A DNA stretch of 14,921 nucleotides from Fibrobacter sp. UBA1765. GTDB lineage: Bacteria; Fibrobacterota; Fibrobacteria; Fibrobacterales; Fibrobacteraceae. The stretch's first letter is position 1, and each line of letters begins with the position of its first letter. The notes below the pieces were generated by a model. That model was not told the origin of the DNA. It saw nothing but the letters and a program-made list of their open reading frames with translations, and searched no databases. The stretch lies in contig DCGZ01000150.1 in the NCBI GenBank assembly GCA_002314675.1, positions 1 through 14,921 of the forward strand, read 5' to 3'. Shown in pieces: positions 6,901 through 14,771 of this stretch. The position numbers were made by a program, and so were the translations under genes.

Positions 6901-9900
6901 GCTCAAGTTCAAGACTCCTGTGACCCAGTACGACTTTGAAATTCGCGCCTACCAGTATGAATTCGGCGGCATGGACTTCTTGGACTTGAACTTGATCAAT
7001 AAGGAAGAACGTGCATTTGATAGCCTTACGCTTCGCCTTTATGTAACTGCAAAGGAATCTGAAATTTTGCCGGTTCCTGGCGTGAACAACCAGCCTGGTT
7101 CCTGCCCGCTCCTTGTGGACGAAGATATTTGCCAGGCTTACGATGAAGCCGGCTTTAACAAGCCTTGCGAAAACGACCGTGAAATCCGTGACTTGCTCCG
7201 TGGTGCAACTCCGGTAAAGCTTGAAGATACCTATAACGCAAGTACAGGAACTTATGGCTGGTACCTGCCGGTTCCGCTTGGTTCTACCACGATCAAGTCT
7301 TCTTCCCGTATGCGTATCGACTTCGGTTTCTCTTACGGTATTTACCAGAACGGCAACTGCGAAACGCTTCGTTCCCCGGCATCAAAGCGCATGACTTCTA
7401 CTACGGGTGACTGGAGCTGGGCAGCCCACACAGCCGGTAATTCCAGTGCAGAACGCGTTGACTACGAAGGCATGCCGGTTTTGGACAAGGACTTTGGCGA
7501 TGCTGAACTTGCTCCGATCGACCCGTACATTGCTGTTTACCGCAAGGATGAATTCGTTTGGGGCTACAGCCCGTCTTACTCCGAAATGACGACCAAGCGT
7601 GCAAAGTACGAAATGACCGTAACGCTTGACAAGCCGTTCAATGTTTCTAACGGTTCCTACATTCAGATCGACTCTACCAAGAGCACGATGATGGTTACAG
7701 GTACAGCCCTCATTACAGAAGGCGGCTTTGTGACATCGATCTGGGTGAATGGTACTGCCCTTACAAAGGAACAGGTTGCAAGTGCTGCAGTCTATAACTA
7801 CGAAACTCAAAAGTACGACTTGAACATTCCTGTAAAGCTTGGCATCGGTACAAACAAGGTTGACGTTACGATCTTTGCAGGCCCGGACCCGGAATGTGAA
7901 GCATGCCAGGAAAACGGTGGCTGCGCATTCGTGAACCGCAGCTACTTTATCCAGTTCAGCAAGGGCGACCGCACTGCAGGTATCTTGACCCTTACAAAGG
8001 AAGACGGCTCTGCAGTTTCTAGCCCGGCAGAAACAGACGGTTCCTTGAAGTTCTACGTGAATGTGAAGGACAAGGATAATCGTGATTCCAAGACGATTTC
8101 TGCTCTTCTTGTGAATTCCCGCACAAAAGACACTTTGACAGTGACGCTCAACCGTGTAAACGAAGTGACCGGTGAATTCAGAAGCGACTTGATTACTGCC
8201 AAGGCTGTTAAGGACGCTTCATTCCCGACAATTTCCTTTATGGGTGGCGATACCATTACTGCTGTCTACATTGATGCTGAAGATGATGAAGATATTGCGA
8301 CACAGACATTCTTTGCAGACCCGACGCACCCGATTCCATCGGAAGCTCTCGTTGTCGGTAACGATTGCGAAGGTGTTCCTGAAAAATTGGTTGCTACGTT
8401 TAGCAGTGTGTTTAGCTCGAAGATCACCTTGGACAGCGCTGTAGTTTCGTTGGTTGCCGCAAATGCGGAAGACTCTACCGCTTATTCCATGAAGCCGCTT
8501 TCTGGAACTGTTTCGGATGGCTTTACCGCAGAATTTGACTTGACCGCTCTCAAGCTTGCTACGGCAGCTCCGGCTGGCAAGGTAACGTTCTACATGACTG
8601 AAAACGGTGTTGAAACTTCGGAATCGATTGCATTGAAGGATGGCCTTGCTCCAGCTCTCAAGCAAATCTTGATTCTTGAAAATTCCGAACCGCGCTCCGT
8701 TCAGGATACTGTGAAACTCGTCTTTACCGAACCAGTAACGCTCCCGTCCATGACTGAATGGCCGCTTGGAAATGTCGGTGACGGATCTAAGGAAATTGAC
8801 CAGTCTAGCGTCATCGTGAAGAGCGTGTATACAACAGACGATGGAACAAGCTGGATCTATGTAATTGAAGGCAATACGGACGGCAAGGTTGTTATGGGCA
8901 AGAACGATGACCATGCAGGCTACAAGGCCGAAATCAAGTATGGCTTCAAGGTTGCCGACTATGGTTTCAATGAAATCGCAACTTGCAACCCGGTTGAAAT
9001 CGTTGAAGCGGTTCGTGCAATCCATATCGCAAACTCCGTTATTTCTGATAAGGAAGGCGATGGCCAGCCAGACCAGATTGTTTTGAACTTTGTCTCCTTG
9101 ATGGATGAAAAGCATACTCCGGACAGCTTGATGGTTTATTGGGGCAACCCTTCTGAATACCATGCGTTCCTGATGCCGCGTGATGGCTGGAACCTGGAAA
9201 CCAAGAATGGGGACACGACCTATACTCCAAATATCCAGAAGAAGGATTCTACCTCCAAGATTACCGATAGATCCTATTGGGATTTCAAGACCGAAAACGT
9301 AGTAGTCCAGGTTCAAAAGGATTCTATTAACGATGATGGTGATACCGTTACGTACTGGGTCTCTGAAAATACGGTAAAACGCTATGACAGCGTCAAGGTG
9401 GAAGTGATTGACACCGTTTGGTCCTATACGTTTGATACTCTTGGAACAACGGCAACTGTAGCTACATATTCTTCCTTGACTTTGAAGATCGACGAAGGTA
9501 TTTTCAACAGGATGACGGCTGGTGCCTATAACGGCAGGGGCCTTGTAATCCAGGGCGGCAACTTCTTTGATGCCGATTCCTCGATGCTTGCTGATGACTG
9601 CCCTCCGATTGCAATCAGTGCTACATGGCGCTCCAATACGACTGGTTCCATTGAAATGAACTACCTCGATGTCGTAATGTCGGAGCCTCTTGCACCGGCT
9701 GTAGATACGACTAGCGACGATGAATTCTACTACGTGGAACGCATGCGCGAAGGTGAAAAGGGCAAGTACTTGAAGCAGAGCTCCTTGCGCGCCAAGCCAA
9801 GCACGGCTTCCAACTTCAAGAAGGTTTCTTTCCGCTACCTCTTTGATGCCGATTCCGTTGTATGGTCCGGTGACTCGATTCGCTTGATCCCTGATTCTAC

Positions 9901-10567
9901 AAAGAGCTTCTTCAAGGATATGGCAAACCTCTTCCCGGGTGAAGCTACTCCTTGGATCCCTGTAACAGGTGTTATCGAAAAGGTTAAGTTCACCGTAAAG
10001 CCGTTGAAGCCGGTAGCAAAGAAGGATAGGGATTCCTCTTACTATGGCAACTTGCCGCCGACTGAAGATGAACATTTCCGCCTTAGCGTCGTAGCTGGCG
10101 AAGGTGCAGAATATCTTGTTGCAAGCGGCAACCAGGAACTTATAAGGGTTGGCAAGAAGGTTGACGGCTATAACCATGCCGGCCCGACATTCCAGGTGGA
10201 TGTCCAGCTCCCGGATGGCCTCACAAGGGATGAGCTTACCGGTGAACTTGAATATGAATACGTAATAGACCTTAAGTTCCAGATCTATACGAACTTGGGC
10301 GGCTTTGTAAATGAAATGAACTATACGGTAAACCTTACAAAGGATAACCTTGTAGATTACGTTTCTGCAAATAGCATTATTACGTTCAACATCGAATGGT
10401 GCGCTCCTGGCGAAGCTCCGGCAAGTTCCAGCGGTCGCCTTGTGGGTTCTGGAGCCTATGTCGGCAAGTTCGACTTTAAGGGCAAGGCAACGGATTCAAG
10501 CGGCAAGACTGATAGCCAGCATAAGGGCTCTAAGTCTAAGACTGTTTCGTTCGGTGTACGCCGCTAA
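3950..10567 (+). CDS. Giant secreted multidomain GH9 endoglucanase
   Basis: A 2205-residue exported cellulase acting on beta-1,4-glucan. Residues 1-22 are a signal peptide (hydrophobic 8-20, likely cut after AFA). A CelD-type N-terminal Ig domain lies at about 100-222. The GH9 catalytic domain (about 226-778) has GGWYDCGDH (D284 and D287, the catalytic base pair), HPHHR (706-710) and DYHLAET with E761 as the predicted acid. Two FN3-like domains follow (785-886, 890-990), then a possible divergent CBM3-like module (about 993-1210, ending DPYIAVYRKDEFVWG). Further Ig-like modules run from 1215 to about 2010, with SbsA/Big_5-like strands such as KLVFTEPV and a Ca-loop-like DKEGDGQPD at 1700-1708. 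The tail after 2010 ends in a Lys/Arg-rich stretch and FGVRR. The ATG at 3950 is used here; an in-frame GTG at 3968 has the better Shine-Dalgarno. The gene is transcribed alone and is the likely main activity of the region. Confidence 0.93.
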   Translation: MNGRLLVPYLLLVLMGFISAFAVEQEQPTPYDLVRPVFPMVWDTIPTDEGGTVQSFSQFEYASKPAKRNAFPKVGSVPQDFVPNGFVPDTLSQSFLDARNLRMGRIRLNQAGYLTEDGYKQFYYVSKDAKCGDTYSVVNLAGEEVATGGSFKSSGLTTQSSWTIKASVSAAPESSKDRYNASANGPEGTVCVGYLSDMSLPTDQRLRIKVGKEYSSTFIISDRVYSMVRDATIKFYGINRSGNSESWFHKPSHTMDGSGKFVAGEGAATGFVSKEGALQGGWYDCGDHLKESQTQAYAFMVLAVMAASNPDRDDDNYAYNHGETVNTDGIPDILREAKHGADFFLRAFAFADGVVDNMAVSVGNFGADHGWWGRPETQDALPSTVTGRGGPHERDNRLGELGSNISGQIAAGLAILSKEYAQYDKPFADSCLMVAEKMYDFAKNLKLKEKSLGPGTYDGGKKYVFNTVADGWSSAAYNGNNESHDDLAIAAIALHYATYEKTGVMDYLNDAVEDKTIGVEQEATNGFFPGGWMAWNRDGMRKSSKNTSWANAYTYTLYGFYKLLLQDEATAAKYGITNSKRLIYAEDVAYTLSANLSNMSSNGSESITLPGLFNDYNLSYGDLWYNMQTDQTWIYNRYQAGNIFEVFAYADVTKDLEGVKLPGKGIRQWHSKEMKQLGINQLNYMLGMNPWDVSFLLGVGDKNDAHPHHRASNPEGRNVPGAAYVYNPPVGALYGGTTPEVDGKNAWVPSNHSWEDYHLAETCIDGTAMFLAAGAMAVKEEDRNRAPSQVNVEIRYAGFDSAIVNINQDVRGTVMILASTNETGPFTDMYVDSVPGVKHTIIMKPLQNGTTYYFKVVAINSRSEKYTTKWLVDSTSTPFNFTTLASAAPDANIQNVKICNLSADSAEVMWYTPNGQYESKVYWDTVLTTYDKMANNTGDTNADVSGIPTSFHYVKFGGLKEKTTYYYCVESNGSRRCVDDKGQPLKFKTPVTQYDFEIRAYQYEFGGMDFLDLNLINKEERAFDSLTLRLYVTAKESEILPVPGVNNQPGSCPLLVDEDICQAYDEAGFNKPCENDREIRDLLRGATPVKLEDTYNASTGTYGWYLPVPLGSTTIKSSSRMRIDFGFSYGIYQNGNCETLRSPASKRMTSTTGDWSWAAHTAGNSSAERVDYEGMPVLDKDFGDAELAPIDPYIAVYRKDEFVWGYSPSYSEMTTKRAKYEMTVTLDKPFNVSNGSYIQIDSTKSTMMVTGTALITEGGFVTSIWVNGTALTKEQVASAAVYNYETQKYDLNIPVKLGIGTNKVDVTIFAGPDPECEACQENGGCAFVNRSYFIQFSKGDRTAGILTLTKEDGSAVSSPAETDGSLKFYVNVKDKDNRDSKTISALLVNSRTKDTLTVTLNRVNEVTGEFRSDLITAKAVKDASFPTISFMGGDTITAVYIDAEDDEDIATQTFFADPTHPIPSEALVVGNDCEGVPEKLVATFSSVFSSKITLDSAVVSLVAANAEDSTAYSMKPLSGTVSDGFTAEFDLTALKLATAAPAGKVTFYMTENGVETSESIALKDGLAPALKQILILENSEPRSVQDTVKLVFTEPVTLPSMTEWPLGNVGDGSKEIDQSSVIVKSVYTTDDGTSWIYVIEGNTDGKVVMGKNDDHAGYKAEIKYGFKVADYGFNEIATCNPVEIVEAVRAIHIANSVISDKEGDGQPDQIVLNFVSLMDEKHTPDSLMVYWGNPSEYHAFLMPRDGWNLETKNGDTTYTPNIQKKDSTSKITDRSYWDFKTENVVVQVQKDSINDDGDTVTYWVSENTVKRYDSVKVEVIDTVWSYTFDTLGTTATVATYSSLTLKIDEGIFNRMTAGAYNGRGLVIQGGNFFDADSSMLADDCPPIAISATWRSNTTGSIEMNYLDVVMSEPLAPAVDTTSDDEFYYVERMREGEKGKYLKQSSLRAKPSTASNFKKVSFRYLFDADSVVWSGDSIRLIPDSTKSFFKDMANLFPGEATPWIPVTGVIEKVKFTVKPLKPVAKKDRDSSYYGNLPPTEDEHFRLSVVAGEGAEYLVASGNQELIRVGKKVDGYNHAGPTFQVDVQLPDGLTRDELTGELEYEYVIDLKFQIYTNLGGFVNEMNYTVNLTKDNLVDYVSANSIITFNIEWCAPGEAPASSSGRLVGSGAYVGKFDFKGKATDSSGKTDSQHKGSKSKTVSFGVRR
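3956..3970 (+). promoter_or_regulatory. Internal Shine-Dalgarno plus alternative GTG start of the GH9 gene
   Basis: GGGAGG (3956-3961) lies 6 nt before an in-frame GTG (3968-3970). Initiating there would give MPYLLLVLMG and a signal peptide without the basic Arg4 of the ATG form. The ATG at 3950 has only a weak GGGAA (3938-3942) 7 nt upstream. Both starts remain possible. The ATG form has the more normal signal peptide. Confidence 0.4.
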
Positions 10568-10581
10568 CTAGTGCGCTAGGT

Positions 10582-10615
10582 AAAAGGGGCGCTCTTCAAT
10601 GAGCGCCCTTTTTTT
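10582..10615 (+). terminator. Rho-independent terminator of the GH9 gene
   Basis: GGGCGCTC pairs with GAGCGCCC around a 6-nt loop (TTCAAT), extended by one G-T and four A-T pairs and followed by a T7 run. It starts 15 nt after the GH9 stop and separates the cellulase transcript from the signalling operon. Confidence 0.9.
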
Positions 10616-10627
10616 GTCTGAAAAGCA

Positions 10628-10658
10628 TTTGCTATTATGTAAGAAAAATATATCTTTG
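10628..10658 (+). promoter_or_regulatory. Possible Bacteroidetes-type -33/-7 promoter before the kinase operon
   Basis: TTTG (10628-10631) and TATCTTTG (10651-10658) are 19 nt apart, matching the Bacteroidetes consensus TTTG-N19-TAnnTTTG exactly. Transcription would start near 10665, making the ATG at 10667 almost leaderless and excluding the GTG at 10661. The match may be chance in A/T-rich DNA, and I do not know that this phylum uses such promoters. Confidence 0.3.
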
Positions 10659-10666
10659 TAGTGTAT

Positions 10667-12904
10667 ATGGAATTTTTTGCAAGTACGGACGCTTATTTTG
10701 CTGTCAAGGCGCTAGCATGCCTTGTGGTGTTGTTTCTTTTATTGAAAAAAACACGCCAATTTACAGATGTCTTTAAGCTTGGCCGCCATTTTTCGCGATT
10801 GTTTATTTTTACCATCTGTTGGCTTGTTTTAGAAACCTTGATTGCCTTGCCCGGTATTTCTGGTGGGCATTTTGTACATTCCAAAATAATCCTTTCCGCC
10901 TTGACCTTTTTTAAGGCCCTGGCATGGATTCCCCTGGGCGTACTGGTGTTTGAACTTGTCCTTGTCGCATTTTCTCGTAAAACGACCAGGTTGATGTTCC
11001 TGTTTAAGTATTTGGCGTATGTGCTTTATGCTCTTGCGTGCGGAGCGCTTGTTGTGCTTGGGCATGATGGAGCGTATCCGTTTTTCATATTGCATTTGAG
11101 CGCTTTTTTATTGCTTGTTGTTTTGCCGATGCTTTGGGCTGCCTTTAATTGCTTTTTGAATGCGCTTGATGGCCCACCCACAAAAGAAAAGCTATACGCA
11201 AACTATGTATGCATCTCGATACTTCTTTTTGTATTGATAACGCTTGGTTGCTGTCTGCTTATGCCTTACGTTATTGAAGGCCGTGTGGACTTGCAGAACT
11301 TGTGGAGGGATGCTTCGCTTTTCTTTGCTTTTTTCTTGATTTCGTTTTATTTTATAGTGGCTGCAAAAATGAAATACCGCAGGCATTCTAAAATGGTGTT
11401 TGCCCAGGCCCGTGCCATAAGCGATGGCATTGTGGTGTATGCAAGTTCTTCTGGCAAGATTCTTTTTTCAAATGCGGCTGTCATTTCGTTATTGCAGTTG
11501 CCTAATGAAACAATTCGTAAAAGGCATATCCGCGAAATTTTGCCATTGGAAGATTCCGTTATTTTTGAAGAACATTCGGCAAAGCCTTTTAGCTTGACGA
11601 TAAACGGGCGTAAGGAGGAGTTTCTTTCTATCGTATTTTTCGATACGATCCTTTTTGGCGTAAAGTGCTGCATATTGAAGTTCTCTAAAAAGCTAGACGA
11701 TAATGACATCGTGTATGGGGTAAAGGAAATGCTGCTTCGTGAACAGTTGCGGCAACAGGCCATACTCGAAAAGATGCGAGAAGAAATTCGCCGCAAGGAA
11801 GTCTTGCTTCAAACGTCTCTAGACAACATGCCCATGCAAATTTCCGTGAAGAATGAAGCTGGTGTCATAATACTTCAGAACAAGGAAGATGTGCTTGCTC
11901 ACGGAAAGATGCTTGGCCTTACGGAAGGCTCTTTGCAGGATGCAGAACGAAAAGCATACGATGGAGAAAAGAATTCTTTTGAAGCCGTGGAATATGCAGA
12001 TGACATGGTTTCTATAAAACGTAGCTTGAACTATACGTACGTGCCTATTGCCGATGCAGGTAAGGTCGGCATGGTTCTTAAGATTTGCCGAGACGTTACT
12101 GACCAGATGAACTTGAACATTATGCGTTTGCGCCTGCTTGAAAATGAAAAGCGCCATACGCATTTGGAAGAACTTGGCACGCTTGCAGGTACCATTGCCC
12201 ACGAATTCAATAATATTTCTGGCGCGCAACTTGGCTTTTTGACGCTTGCCAAATCCATGATGCCTGCAGATACGCCGGGGCTTGAATATTTGGATCAGGT
12301 TGAAATTGCCGGAAAACGATCAAAGGAATTGATAGACAAGCTGCTGCAAAGTACACGTACAAGGCAGGATGAGGAAAAGGGCGAACAGACTGTATTTTAT
12401 GTCGAGGGTGTGGTAAAGAATGCCCTTGCGGCCCTTGCCCAATCAATGCCCGATTCAATTACCGTTGAAAATTCAATAACCCATAGCGATGTAAAATTGT
12501 TTGGCAGTGATGTTGATTTGAGACAGATATTGTCTAATATATTTAACAATGCCGTGTATGCGATGCGTGAAAAAGGCGGTGTACTTTCTGTGTCCTTGAA
12601 AGAGATTCATTCCGAAACGGAATTCGAGGATGGCTCCGTATGGAAGGTCCCAGCCGGCGATTACGCGTGCATTAAGATTTCCGATACCGGTGAAGGTATT
12701 CCAAGTAACGTGATGCAGCGGCTCTTTAGCCCGCTATTCACGACGAAACCGCCTGGAGATGGGCTCGGTCTAGGTCTTTACACCAGCATTTCGCTCGTTA
12801 GAGCGGCCCATGGAGAAATTACGGTACAGACAACACTTGGTAAAGGTTCTACATTTAAGATATATTGGCCCTTGTCCAAAAACGAAGGAGTTAAGAATGT
12901 CTAA
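10667..12904 (+). CDS. Membrane PAS-domain sensor histidine kinase
   Basis: This is a sensor kinase expected to autophosphorylate on H512 and pass phosphate to receivers encoded downstream. Numbered from the ATG at 10667, the N-terminus has about seven membrane segments (near 13-27, 45-64, 81-102, 112-132, 138-164, 180-201, 217-233), forming a 7-TM sensor of unknown ligand. A PAS-like domain (about 247-338, ISDGIVVY and GKILFSNAAV), a charged coiled coil (350-383) and a second PAS-like domain (384-478) follow. The HisKA part has LAGTIAHEFNN with H512, and the ATPase has NIFNNAVYAM (N624, N628), DTGEGI (673-678) and GDGLGLGL (697-704). It belongs to the NtrB-like kinases that carry HEFNN. A GTG at 10661 would add two residues; neither start has a clear Shine-Dalgarno. 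It is the first gene of a three-gene operon and its stop overlaps the next start. Confidence 0.9.
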   Translation: MEFFASTDAYFAVKALACLVVLFLLLKKTRQFTDVFKLGRHFSRLFIFTICWLVLETLIALPGISGGHFVHSKIILSALTFFKALAWIPLGVLVFELVLVAFSRKTTRLMFLFKYLAYVLYALACGALVVLGHDGAYPFFILHLSAFLLLVVLPMLWAAFNCFLNALDGPPTKEKLYANYVCISILLFVLITLGCCLLMPYVIEGRVDLQNLWRDASLFFAFFLISFYFIVAAKMKYRRHSKMVFAQARAISDGIVVYASSSGKILFSNAAVISLLQLPNETIRKRHIREILPLEDSVIFEEHSAKPFSLTINGRKEEFLSIVFFDTILFGVKCCILKFSKKLDDNDIVYGVKEMLLREQLRQQAILEKMREEIRRKEVLLQTSLDNMPMQISVKNEAGVIILQNKEDVLAHGKMLGLTEGSLQDAERKAYDGEKNSFEAVEYADDMVSIKRSLNYTYVPIADAGKVGMVLKICRDVTDQMNLNIMRLRLLENEKRHTHLEELGTLAGTIAHEFNNISGAQLGFLTLAKSMMPADTPGLEYLDQVEIAGKRSKELIDKLLQSTRTRQDEEKGEQTVFYVEGVVKNALAALAQSMPDSITVENSITHSDVKLFGSDVDLRQILSNIFNNAVYAMREKGGVLSVSLKEIHSETEFEDGSVWKVPAGDYACIKISDTGEGIPSNVMQRLFSPLFTTKPPGDGLGLGLYTSISLVRAAHGEITVQTTLGKGSTFKIYWPLSKNEGVKNV

Positions 12905-13268
12905 GATTCTTGTAGTCGATGACGATGCGCAAATCAACCTTTTGCTGAAGGAATATCTTTCTCGCAATGGTTTTGAAGTAGACACTGCTTCTAACGGTGT
13001 CGAAGCTAAGAAGCTCTATTCTAGCAATACCTATGATGTCTTTATTACAGACATTATTATGCCAGAAAAAGATGGCTTTGAAGTTATCCTTGAGCTTCGC
13101 CACATGGGTTGTGCGCAGAAGACTATTGCCATCAGTGGTGGTGGCCGTACCAGCGCCGAGGACTATCTTGTTACGGCAGAACATTTTGATGTCGCTGCAA
13201 CATTCTCTAAGCCGCTTGACTTGCCTGCCTTGCTCCTCAAGGTTAAGGAATTGGTTGGCTCCAACTAG
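12897..13268 (+). CDS. Single-domain response regulator (receiver only)
   Basis: A 123-residue CheY-like receiver without output domain, presumably phosphorylated by the upstream kinase. It has the acidic pocket D8-D9-D10 (ILVVDDDAQ), the phosphoacceptor D52 (FITDIIMPEKDG), the switch residue S80 (AISGGG) and the invariant K105 (FSKPL). The start ATG at 12897 is fixed by a perfect AAGGAG (12885-12890) 6 nt upstream. It overlaps the kinase stop by 8 nt (12897-12904), which implies translational coupling. The frame is open further upstream, but that part lies inside the kinase ATPase coding sequence and is not used. With no effector domain it must act by protein contact, as a phosphorelay intermediate, or as a phosphate sink. 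A relay to a histidine phosphotransfer protein elsewhere, or an effect on the downstream activator, are both possible. Confidence 0.92.
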   Translation: MSKILVVDDDAQINLLLKEYLSRNGFEVDTASNGVEAKKLYSSNTYDVFITDIIMPEKDGFEVILELRHMGCAQKTIAISGGGRTSAEDYLVTAEHFDVAATFSKPLDLPALLLKVKELVGSN

Positions 13269-13276
13269 CTGGTTTA

Positions 13277-14695
13277 ATGCGCGTTTTAATTGCTGATCCG
13301 GATGCTTCCTTCGTTCGGGATTTTGTTGATGGCTGGACTTTGCCGGAAACGGAGTTTGTGCAGGTTACAAGTGAATCTGCGCTAATTTCTTCTATTGAGC
13401 AGGCTCCGTTGGACCTTGCCTTAATTCATGTTTCGTTCTTGCTTCGAAACGATCTTGATGCTATTTCGTTTATTAAGGAACGCTGCCCTGGCTGTGAAGT
13501 TATTGCACTTTGCGAGCAGAAAAGCTTGCCTGCCGCAGAGAGCGCCGTAAGCCGAGGGGCCGCCCGTTATTTAAAGAAACCTTTTGACCTTTCTGTTTTT
13601 GAATCGGAAGCCAGGCTTTACCAGCAGCATTTGAAGGATTCTTCAAGGCAGCGCCTTATGGAAGTCCAGGTGCTGGACTCCCTCTTGGGCGACACGCAGG
13701 AAATGCGCAAAATTTTGAACATGGTCAGAAAAATTGCACCGACAACAAGCACCGTGTTGATTACGGGCGAGTCTGGATCTGGTAAGGAATTTTTGGCCAA
13801 TGTCGTCCACCGCCTGAGCAAGAGGGCCGGACTTCCGTTTGTTGCCGTTAACTGTGGCGCCATTCCAGAAAATATTGTCGAAAGCGAATTGTTCGGCAGC
13901 AAGAAGGGTTCATTTACGGGAGCCGTTGCCGATAAGAAGGGCTTGTTTGAAGCTGCTGCAGGTGGTACCCTGTTCCTAGATGAAGTGGGTGAACTTAGCC
14001 CTGCAACCCAGGTAAAGCTTTTGCGCTTTTTGCAAAGTAAGGAAATTCGTCGAGTTGGTGAAACTGAACCACGCTACTTGGATGTGCGTATTATTGCTGC
14101 TACAAACAGGGATTTGCAGCAACGCATGCGTGATGGCGAATTCCGTGAAGACTTGTATTACCGATTGAATACGTTCCATTTGCATTTGCCGCCACTTCGT
14201 GAACGCAAGATCGTGATTCCGCGCCTGATTTCGTACTTCATGCTCAAGTACAAGGAGGAACAGGGCAAGGATGTTCATGACATTGACGCCGCGGCACAGA
14301 TGGCCCTTTCCAATTATTCGTATCCGGGCAATATTCGCGAACTGGAAAACATTATCGAGCATGCCATTGTTCTTTCTGAAGGCGGGATCATTCGCTTTGA
14401 AGACTTGCCCGAAAGTGTGCAGCAACAGAACCTGCCGCCGGAACAGACCTTGATGCAGATAGAGCATACTTCGTCTGCTGGTCCAAGCAAGTCGTTGCCG
14501 GCCACCGTGGAGCCAGTCGAGGTTTCCCCGGAAGATTCTATTATCACGCTCGCTGAACTTGAACGTCAGTACATTGTGCATGCGCTTGCGGTTCTCAAGA
14601 ATTGTACGCAGGATGAAATCGTCGCAAAGCTTGGCATTAGCCGTGCAACGCTCTGGCGCAAGCTTAAAGAGTACAAGATCGAAGGATTGAAGTAG
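13277..14695 (+). CDS. NtrC-family sigma-54 activator with a degenerate receiver
   Basis: A 472-residue bacterial enhancer-binding protein that would use ATP to open sigma-54 promoters. The receiver (1-115) keeps K101 (YLKKPFD), but the phosphoacceptor position in DLALIHVSF is H51 and the acidic pair is broken (IADPDA: D7, P8), so normal phosphorylation is unlikely. The AAA+ domain (about 137-375) has Walker A GESGSGKE (164-171), GSFTGA (211-216, a variant of GAFTGA that contacts sigma-54), Walker B TLFLDE (231-236), FREDLYYRL (289-297) and sensor II YPGNIRELENII (349-360). A linker follows, then a Fis-type helix-turn-helix (about 444-467, TQDEIVAKLGISRATLWRKL). The start lies 8 nt after the receiver gene's stop, with only a weak ribosome-binding site, so coupled translation is likely. 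Its targets are unknown. Confidence 0.92.
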   Translation: MRVLIADPDASFVRDFVDGWTLPETEFVQVTSESALISSIEQAPLDLALIHVSFLLRNDLDAISFIKERCPGCEVIALCEQKSLPAAESAVSRGAARYLKKPFDLSVFESEARLYQQHLKDSSRQRLMEVQVLDSLLGDTQEMRKILNMVRKIAPTTSTVLITGESGSGKEFLANVVHRLSKRAGLPFVAVNCGAIPENIVESELFGSKKGSFTGAVADKKGLFEAAAGGTLFLDEVGELSPATQVKLLRFLQSKEIRRVGETEPRYLDVRIIAATNRDLQQRMRDGEFREDLYYRLNTFHLHLPPLRERKIVIPRLISYFMLKYKEEQGKDVHDIDAAAQMALSNYSYPGNIRELENIIEHAIVLSEGGIIRFEDLPESVQQQNLPPEQTLMQIEHTSSAGPSKSLPATVEPVEVSPEDSIITLAELERQYIVHALAVLKNCTQDEIVAKLGISRATLWRKLKEYKIEGLK

Positions 14696-14737
14696 GTGCG
14701 TAGGATTTAGTGAATGTTGATTTTCAGTGCTTTAGGG

Positions 14738-14755
14738 CTTAGAGACTAGGTTTTT
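14738..14755 (+). terminator. Weak candidate terminator of the kinase operon
   Basis: CTTAG-AGA-CTAGG forms a 5-bp stem (one T-G wobble) with a 3-nt loop, followed by TTTTT. It lies 42 nt after the activator stop. The stem is short and poor in G/C, so it would be weak, but no better terminator is visible before the window ends. Confidence 0.35.
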
Positions 14756-14771
14756 GTTATTTACAATTTTC

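Noticed and set aside
8219..10177. A 652-codon open frame on the minus strand inside the cellulase gene
   Set aside because: It is fully antisense to a well-supported GH9 coding sequence, its product has no recognisable domain, and long antisense frames are expected from the biased codon use of the sense gene.
12810..12896. An upstream in-frame extension of the response regulator
   Set aside because: The extension lies in the kinase ATPase coding sequence and adds nothing receiver-like; the ATG at 12897 has a perfect AAGGAG and begins exactly at the receiver fold.
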